The notes under the pieces were generated by a model, which saw only the letters and a list, made by a program, of their open reading frames with translations, did no database searches and had not been told where the DNA came from. Below are positions 1-7,500 of a stretch of 12,894 nucleotides of DNA, piece after piece. This DNA comes from Ettlia oleoabundans. Lineage: Eukaryota > Chlorophyta > Chlorophyceae > Chlamydomonadales. The stretch is from assembly GCA_019693395.1 (NCBI GenBank), contig JAAMXP010001549.1, forward strand, positions 1 to 12,894, given 5' to 3'. Position numbers and translations under genes: made by a program. Every line of letters starts with the position of its first letter. Positions within the stretch are counted from its first letter, which is position 1.

Positions 1-27
1 GCTGGAGGTGTCGCACTTACAGAGCTG

Positions 28-2066
28 TTACCACTGTAACAGCCCTGCCTGGCTGCTTCTATAATCCCAGCAGATCCGCTGAACAGCCCTGCCAACAAAA
101 GTTGCGCAGTTCAATGAAGACGGTCCCGCCACGTGCCATGACGTCAGCAACCCCCAAGCTACCCTCGACAGCAGTGCCGGCATGGCCCTGCCTCCCCACC
201 TGTCTGCCAGGTATCGCTCGTGCACGTTGATGGACACGGGGATGCCGCTGCTGCGCTTGCGCTCAAAATCGGCTTGCAACCTCTGCAGCAAAGTTTGCAG
301 ACCGCTACGATCAGTTTCCAATGTGGCACCTAGCAGCCGGGGCCCTTGGCACTACATCCGCAGGGCCCAGTCACTGCCGCGAGCTAGATGCCGCATGCAC
401 ACGCCGACAGGTGACGGGCTCGCATGTCATTGACTCTGCTCAGCTCTGCATTCGGGGCCGCCAATGCACGCACCTCCACGATTGACATGCCATCCACGGG
501 GGCGGGATCCGTCCTGCGGAAGCTGCCAGGCAAGATGTAGGCGGGCACCTCCCTGAAATGCACCGAGGCAGTGGGGCTGTCAGTTAGCCAGACAGGTGCT
601 CAGGGGAACAGAGTGCAGCCTATCGTTTTTGTAGTAAAGCCAGGGCAGGGATCCGTCAGAATCTTCCAAATGACATCATCAGCGGGCTGCTAAGAGCAAA
701 CAAGGAGTGGGCGCTGCTTCGCATAGACGAAATAATGAAAAGAGGGGGTTCATCGCAAAAGGCATAAAAGGCTGGCCGTCTTTCCACGATCAAAACAAAC
801 CACACATCTACCACAGCACGCACCACAGCTCCAGCTCATGCCACTCGCCGCACTTGGCCCGCTGCTCTTCGTCCTTGTGGCAGGAGGTGAGGTTGTAGGT
901 GCCGTTCAGCCAGCCCGCCTCCGTGTCTGGGAGACCAGTCAGGCTGGAATCGTACCTGCAGGGGGGTGTGGCAGGAGACATGGAGTGCAAACTCGAAGTG
1001 GGATGCATGCAAGCGCCGCTGTAGTGCGACAGGACACGACAAAGTCAAGCACAAACTCAGTAGCAGGATGCATGCAATCATGTTCACATGGACTGCAAGG
1101 CTTGGTTGGAGGCTTGGCAATTGGTGGGCCGGGGCATGCACCCTGTGTGTGCTGGGTTTCTTTCTTCAAACCCAGCACAGTTCCATCAGAGCCACCCTCA
1201 ATAGCCCTGCATGTGGCCATTATTCAAATGCCTCCAGCGGCTGCTCTCATGCAACCATGCTACCCACTGATACCACCCTTAACCAGCACCCACCCAAAGC
1301 CGAGGTCCTCCAGCACTTGGCCCATAAGGTTGTTGATGGCAAAGTTGGGGGCGCGGAAGCCCACCACATGCTCCACCGGGATGCCGCAGCTGTCCGCCAG
1401 CCACTCACGCTGCCCGCCAATCTCCTCCCACCATTGGTCGTACGTATAGGACAGAGATCTGCAGGATTGAAATGATTTCATGCGTGTTAGACCCTGCCAG
1501 GTGCTCTAGTTGGGATGACTGTCTACTCAGTTTCCCTGGCTTGATACCATCTCCACCCCACAAGCAGGGGCTCCCGCCACAGCTGAACTGTCAACCTTTC
1601 AGCCAGCAGTCCTGCATGGCGACAACCTGGCAGCTCTCCTGCAGCCCAGCAGCAACACTCACTGCTCGCTGTGTGTCTGTGTGTGGCTGGCCATCTCGTG
1701 GCCCAGCCTGTGCGCCTGCTGAACGACGCCGCAGTCCCCAGTGTCGCGCCCGTGCAAGCAGCAGCAGGTAAACCTGCGACATAGTGGCAGCAAGATGAGG
1801 AACAAGAACGTTGGTGAAATTGCCGCTGTACCTGCATCCCAGGTAGACATTCATTGCTGCCTGCATGTTGGATCGCTGCTGCAGTACCCGCACCGCCCGC
1901 CATCAGGGTGCAGGTGGCAGCAGCACCGCCGCTGCACCCAGCCGGCAGTTCATACCAAGTCATCGGGATTCTGCAGCCATTGGGGTTGCGAGCCTCGGAT
2001 GCCAGGATGGTTTGGTCATAGGCAAGCTCCCATGTGCTTGGCAGGATACCACCATCCAGGGCAAAC
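28..2066 (-). CDS. Polysaccharide (chitin) deacetylase-like protein, CE4/NodB family, spliced, N-terminus unresolved
   Basis: Metal-dependent deacetylases of this family remove acetyl groups from chitin or related N-acetylated polysaccharides, usually outside the cell or in the wall. Exons read on the minus strand: 2066-1956, 1773-1663, 1458-1294, 955-824, 552-474, 351-200, and a doubtful last one from 88 to a TAA at 30-28. Introns have GT-AG ends; all junctions are phase 2 except the phase 0 one between 474 and 351. The joined protein shows LDGG near the start, NPNGC typical of the eukaryotic family, GHEMASHTQTH (motif 2, H-x3-H metal ligands), GFRAPNF (motif 3), LGFGYDSS, then LELWEVPAYILPG and a C-terminal INVHERYL that fits the family's late histidine motif. 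The exon or exons before 2066 (signal peptide, first family motif) could not be placed. A TG|GTAACAG donor overlaps the proposed last codon, so the gene may instead continue off the left edge. The catalytic domain call is sound; activity is inferred. Confidence 0.72.
553..823 (-). other. Intron of the deacetylase-like gene
   Basis: On the minus strand this is GTGCGT...TTTCAG, phase 2. It joins LELW (codon TG|G) to EVPAYILPG. Plus-strand reading frames crossing it have no family signature, so nothing else is supported here. Confidence 0.65.
956..1293 (-). other. Intron of the deacetylase-like gene containing a perfect hairpin
   Basis: Minus-strand GTGGGT...CTGCAG intron, phase 2, joining the LGFG exon to YDSS. 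It holds a perfect 12-bp inverted repeat at 1148-1159 and 1168-1179. No other gene is seen in it. Confidence 0.65.
1148..1179. repeat. Perfect 12-bp inverted repeat with 8-nt loop
   Basis: Bases 1148-1159 (TGTGCTGGGTTT) are the exact reverse complement of 1168-1179, around a pyrimidine-rich loop CTTTCTTC. It lies inside an intron, so it is not a bacterial-style terminator. It could be a small RNA hairpin or the remnant of a small inverted-repeat element; the stem alone cannot decide. Confidence 0.75.
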
Positions 2067-3994
2067 CTGTATAGCAGGTGGGCGGCAGTGGGGCCCCATT
2101 GAAATGCGGCAAGGGGCAAGAGGAGGGGGAACGTGGGGCAACCCCAGAAACTCGCAGGAGTCCATCGTTATAGACTGCAGCAATGCATCCCCAGGTATTG
2201 CATAAACATGCTGCAAAGAGCCGTGACAAGAGCGGAATGGCGGTTGCTCTGTTTGCGCACGCGCGCGCTGCGGTTGTTCTCACAGTATGAAATTGGGAGA
2301 GCCCTGTTGCGGGCTCGTTGATTCCGTTTCTGCCGCGACCAAGAAGCTGCAGCTCAGCAGCAAGAGGGCCCCCACCCATGATGTCATGACCTTGGAGCAA
2401 ACAATTGCATAAGACGGCTTTTAGCATCCTATAATGCAGCCAGATCGCCCCAGAAAAGTGGTGACGGAGGGAGAGGAGTAGCCCCAGCTTCCACCCCGCC
2501 AAGCAGCTGAGCGGCCACCACCGCACGTCATATGACATTCCCATCTGGCATCTGGGGCAAATGCGAGTTGAGAAGCTGTTGATCAAGTGCAAACATGCAC
2601 CATGCGCTAGACAAACTGCAAGAAGGCGTCACGCTCGCAACTTTCAGCGACAGAGAGCAGGCGGCAGAGCCTTACAGCCCGCACCGCTAGCAGCTTCAAC
2701 AATGAATACCACAGCCCTGATTCTGCTTCTGCTGGGGCACGGCAGCCCCAGCCCCTGGAAAACTTTTAGGTTAGTGAAATGCATCATAGAACCTTCCAGA
2801 GCGGGACCAGGCCAGCATAGACCTGCCAACCTGCCAGCGAAGCTAGTGCCAAGCCTGCAGTAAACAACCCACACCCTGCACACAGCATCATGCACACGCA
2901 TGCACAGCACGAGGGGCAACTCCCCGCTGCAGCACGTGCAGCTGTAGACGAGTGTGTGTCTGTGGTGCTTGTGGGTGTCCTTACAGCTGAAATGCTGGAG
3001 GATGGCAGGGCAGAGCAGGCAAGCTCAAGCTGGGAGTCGGGCCTTGAGAGCTGGTAAGGGCAAAGGATCCGCAGTGGCCCAGCTATGAAACACAGTGTGA
3101 AGCAGCATGGTCCTGCTCGCGCACCCGTTCAGACGCTTGGGCATGGGGAAGCGTGCCTGTGTGCAGACACAATGCATGGGCCGGTAACGGGGCACGCGAT
3201 GAATCAGCCGGCCGGCGTGCCAACTGTTGCAATGTTCAAACCTGGGCTGGGACAGACGGGCTGCATTTACTGGCTGCAAGTGCCCCAAGAACAGATCAGC
3301 AAGACTGTGCAAAGTATCGGTGCAGACACACGACTGTAACACGCCAACAGTGGCAACAGGAGGGCACAATTAAGAATGCGGTTGGCAGCCAACCATGAGC
3401 TGCTGCGGTGCGGGCCCGCCCTAGAGGGAAAGGCGCGCTTGTGAACTGTCGTGCTTGTGAACTGTCGTTCTTGGTTGCTGGATCACCACCCTGCATTCCT
3501 TGCCAACAGTTGCAGAAGGAGTTGCACAGGCTCCAGACCAACAACTGGAACGCAGGAAGTTGAAGGCAGAGCGGTGGGGTGCCCGCACCGGGGCCACCGC
3601 CGTCTCGGAATCGAAAGGGCCACGGAGCACTGAACGATCGTCCTGATCATACCTGAGGTGTTGTTTCAGCGCGGAAAGCAGTGCGACAGCAAGGGCCAAG
3701 CCCGCCCGCTAGATGCCCGCCCGGCCGGGTGCCCCACCGCCCCTTTGGAGCTCAGCAAGAGTCGTTCTGCCAGAACAACAGCGCAAAGAGGCGTTAGTGC
3801 CCTGTAAATGCCGCAAAGAAAGGCAAGAAAGCCCCGCCGTCACGGGCAAATAGGACCTCCCGGCCCTGTCCACCCACTCTAGACACCCCTGCCGCACGCA
3901 GGGGCGCTTTTGGGCAGCAACAGACCTGCGCCTGGCCCTGTGTTTGGGCCATCATCAGACCGCCGAGGGAGAGGACAGTCCATAGTCGCCCAAG
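2067..3994. other. Region between divergent genes, no gene recognised
   Basis: This stretch should contain the unresolved 5' exon(s) of the minus-strand deacetylase gene, its promoter, and the promoter and 5' leader of the plus-strand RNA-binding protein gene. Short open frames occur on both strands but none has a family motif, a start with good context or matching splice phases. One stretch (2210-2176, minus) has a clean TTTGCAG acceptor and a phase 2 CA|GTCTAT donor that would join in frame to 2066. It is only 12 residues long and unlike the family, so it is not called. No clear TATA box was identified. Confidence 0.5.
3437..3468. repeat. 16-bp perfect tandem duplication
   Basis: GCTTGTGAACTGTCGT occurs twice back to back (3437-3452 and 3453-3468). 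It lies in the non-coding stretch upstream of the RNA-binding protein gene. No function can be assigned. Confidence 0.85.
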
Positions 3995-4510
3995 ATGGAC
4001 GTCAACTCCTTCCAGGGCGACGTAGACCAGATCTATGTTTCGTGAGTAGCCGTGCCACCGTGATGCCGTCTGCATGCCGCGCCCATCAGTGTCCCCGCGC
4101 TCAGCCTTCCCCCGCCTCCTATGCGCAGTGGGCTGCCCACCAACGTGACGGAACAGGAGGTGGCGCAGTTCTTCGGCACCATCGGCATGATAAAGATTGA
4201 CAAGAAGAAGAAGGCGCCCAAGGTGCGGGCCCGGGCGCGACGCCACCCCCACCCCACCTGCGAGAGCGGCTCTTGTTACTCTTTCCCTAGCCTTTGCCTC
4301 CTGCCGATCCACGCGATACAACAATTACCGTGGTTGTTTTGCCCGCAGATCTGGCTCTACCGGGACAAGGCCACAGGCATGCTCAAGGGCGATGCGACGG
4401 TGACGTTTGAGGACCCCTTTGCCGCCGCCTCAGCACCCAGCTGGTTCAACGGCAAGACCTGGTCAGATGGCGTCAGCGTACTGCACGTCAGTCTGTCTGA
4501 GAAGCAAGAC
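3995..4510 (+). other. RRM domain (exons 1-3)
   Basis: Spliced residues about 13-98. RNP2 is IYVSGL, split by intron 1 inside the serine codon. RNP1 is KGDATVTF. Between them come a helix ([14 protein letters not shown]), a lysine run (DKKKKAPK) ending at intron 2, and [14 protein letters not shown]. The pattern GxL..NVT...VA.FF..IG.IK and LY.D..TG.LKG.ATV.F.DP matches the FUS/EWS/TAF15 RRM subtype, which has a long lysine-rich loop and binds RNA with modest specificity. Introns 1 and 2 (4042-4128, 4223-4348) interrupt it. Confidence 0.92.
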
Positions 4511-7500
4511 ACTGGCTACGGCGGCGGCGGCGGCTACGGCGGCGGCGGTTACGGCGGCGGAGGCCGCGGTGGTTATGGCGGCGGCGGAGGCAGCTACGGC
4601 GGCGGCGGTGGTGGCTATGGTGCGTGCCTGCTGGCTGGCAGCGGCAAGGAGGCGCAGAGGCCCTTTGGCCCCTGTCATGCGCATGCTCCTTCGTTTGTGG
4701 ATTGCTACAGAGCGCGCGCTTATGTGCCCCTGCTGTGTGCGCCGCACTTCTTCGGTCCTCACAATTCGCCGAAGTAGTGGAGGTGGTGCCAACTCACAGC
4801 CCTCATATCCCGCTTCCTCTTGCATAATGCTGTCTGCAGGCGGCGGCGGTGGCGGTGGCGGCGGGCGTGGCGGAGGCAAGCCAGGTGGGTTGCAACCTCA
4901 ACCAATGGGTTGGTCTGGCAGCCACAAAAAATGCTGTTGGTGGGCGGTTTTGGAGAGCTGGGCCAGAGCGTGTCTTGGGCGTGTTGGGCCAGTGTGTGTG
5001 GGACACCATGATGCGTTGGGCCTGGGCGTTTGCTGGGCGTTTAATGGGCTCTAGAGCGTTGTGTGAGCGTGAGTATGAGTCGTGTCGGTGGTTGTGTGCG
5101 GTCCCTCTGTCGGGGGGTTTGGTGTGCAGGGCCGTGGTTGTGCGCGGCGTGCGGGGGGAGTAATGTGGACCAGCGGGAGTGCGCACACTGTGGGGCGCCC
5201 AGGGCTCATGCTGACCAAGCAACGGGTCCACCAGTACCGAGGGGCGGTGCCGTGGGCGTAGGCATGGGCGTAGGCATGGGCGTGGGTGGCGTTGCGGCGG
5301 CTCCACACATGGGCATGGGCGGGCCTCAGGGAGGTGCTGGCTACCAGGGCGCTGCTGGCTACCAGGGCGCTGTTCCACAAGCGGGTATGGGTGTCGGTGG
5401 GTATCAGAGCTACCCGGCAGCTGCCCAGCAGGCCTACCCCGCCGCCCCTGGCGGCCAATACCCGCCGGCGGTGGCGCAGCAGCAGCAGATGGCGCCTGGC
5501 GGTGGCTACGGCATGCCGCAGCAGGGTGGCGGCTATGGCTACGATTACTCAGCAGCAGCTCAGCACCCTGGTTACGGCTATGGCGCGCCCCCCGGCCAGC
5601 CCGGCCCCTACAATGGCGCCCCGCCGCCGCACGTGGGCGGCCCGCCTCCTCCCCACGGCATGCAGCCGGGCATGGGTGGCTACGGCCCTGGCCCTCATCA
5701 CGGCGGGCCAGGCATGATGAGTGGCCCCCACCCGGGCTACCACCACATGGGTGGCCCCGGCGGGGGCCCTCCTGGCATGATGGGTGGCCCGCAAGCCCCT
5801 CAGTACCACCAGCCCTATTACGATGGCGGGCCCGGGTACCACCACATGGGTGGCCCAGGCATGCCGCCTCCCGGCATGATGGGGCCACCCGGCCACATGG
5901 GGCCGCCTATGCCCTACAAGCAGCCCAACATCCCCATCAAGCCTGGCGACTGGGCCTGCCTCAGCTGTGGCAACCACAAGTAAGTGCCCCTCAACAGCTT
6001 GTTGCATTCAGCTCTGGTTAAGATTACAAGCTAGTGTTTGATTATGGGGCAACCGATAGCGGGCAGGCAGGCGGGCACGTGCATGTGCTAACCTTGTGCA
6101 ACGGCCTAAGAACCAGTAAAGATTCGCCTTGCTCCTGCTTGTTCGGTTTTAAGTAGCTTGCTGGCACCAGGACATGGCTGAGCTACTAGCACATGTCATT
6201 TCACCTGTCACGTGGCTGACACCTGTTACTCATCCCGCCGCCACATGCTGCTGCCTGCTCTCCTTGCTTGCACTCTGCAGCTTCAGTTGGCGCAATGCCT
6301 GCAACAAGTGCCACGCGCCGCGGCCCCCAGGCATGCCGCCGGCGAGCGGGCCCACCGGGCCCCGCATGCAGAATGTGCCGGCCAAGCCAGGTGCGCAGGC
6401 AGGCTTTGCTCCCGTGGCCTGAACCTGCTGCTCGCTGCCCTGCCCTTGTTTGGCCTGCATACTCGCAAAGCTGCACTCCCGTGGTTCAGCAGCCTGCCTT
6501 GCCTTTGAGCTGGCAATCAGTGCATGTTGCCCTCAATTCATGTACTCTTCCCTAGGCCCACGTGCGCTGTGGGGCCGCTGCATCCTAGTTCCAAGACCTT
6601 CAACACCCTGCCTGCCCAACGCCCTGCTGCCTGCAGGCGACTGGCTGTGCCCCTCCTGCGGCAACTTGAACTTCCAGTGGCGCGACGCCTGCAACCAGTG
6701 CAAGCACCCCAAGCCCGACCAGCCCACAGCTGTGGGGCAGGGTGGCGAGGTGGTTGACCCCGGGCTACAGCCGGGGCAGGTGGCCAAGCCGGGAGACTGG
6801 AAGTGCGGCAGCTGTGGAAACGTCAAGTGAGTAAAAAGCTGCCACTGGCTTTAGTCGATGTGCTGCGATTTGTGGTGGGGCTGCAACACCTGCTACGCTT
6901 TGTATTCATCGTTGCAGCTGGCCACTGTTCCCTCTGCTGCTAGTTAAGTTGTCAGGGCCGCCAATTAAACGGCAAGCCTGCGGTCTGCTGCACGCAATCC
7001 TGATGCCTCACCACGCATCTTGCTGCCATGCCCTGCTCCACCCTCCCTGCAGCTTCCACTTCCGCGAGAACTGCAACAAGTGCGGTACCGCCAAAGCCGA
7101 GGGCGGTATGGAGATGCCCTTGGGTGCTGTGGGCGTACCGCAGCACACCACTCCCAGCACCCAGCACGGTCTGCAGGCCAAGCCGGGTGACTGGAAGTGC
7201 GATGACTGCGGCAACCTCAAGTGAGTGTCTGCTGTGGCTTTGCTCGCCCCCTTGCTGACCTTGGCTGTGCGCCATGGGGATCGCAGCATGCGGGGACGGG
7301 CAGATGGATAGAATAGGAGTATGGAAGTTCAAAGAAAGGGGGGAATGGGAAGGAGGCAGCTAACCAACCCTGCAGTGACGAGTTGTGTTGCCATTAAGTG
7401 AAGCACTGGCTGGGGGAGTGGGACAGTCTTCGTGTGCACATGCAGCATGACAGCTGCTGCGCCCCTGCTGATGGCGCTGCTTTCTCTTCCAAGCGCCTGC

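Noticed and set aside
330..331. CTGCTAG acceptor at 331-330 as the start of the last clear deacetylase exon
   Set aside because: It would require a phase 1 partner, whereas the upstream donor at 473 is phase 0. The TAG at 354-352 gives a matching phase and an open frame.
838..1449. 203-codon plus-strand open frame
   Set aside because: It overlaps deacetylase exons whose minus-strand frame carries GFRAPNF and LGFGYDSS; the plus frame has no recognisable domain.
2255..2270. Alternating GC/CG run (GCGCACGCGCGCGC), possible Z-DNA or promoter element
   Set aside because: Short, common in GC-rich genomes, and with no transcription start evidence nearby.
1960..2592. 210-codon minus-strand open frame as the deacetylase N-terminus
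   Set aside because: It reads through the exon at 1956-2066 in the wrong frame (the correct frame has NPNGC) and shows no signal peptide or family motif.
3421..3699. Minus-strand frame beginning ALAVALLSALKQ, resembling a signal peptide with a GTATGA donor near 3653
   Set aside because: It has no ATG; an in-frame TAG lies just upstream, and nothing links it to the deacetylase exons.
3794..4324. 176-codon minus-strand open frame
   Set aside because: It covers exons 1-2 of the RRM gene on the opposite strand and has no motif; the plus-strand RRM frame is clear.
4407..5054. 215-codon plus-strand open frame with poly-Ala runs
   Set aside because: It is the +1 reading of the GGC repeats (GCG = Ala) and runs through introns 3 and 4; the RRM and finger frame is a different one.
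4803..5888. 361-codon open frame on the minus strand
   Set aside because: It lies opposite the GC-rich low-complexity exon 5 and intron 4 of the plus-strand gene. Its product is a His/Arg/Pro-rich sequence with no family motif, as expected of an antisense shadow of Gly/Pro codons.
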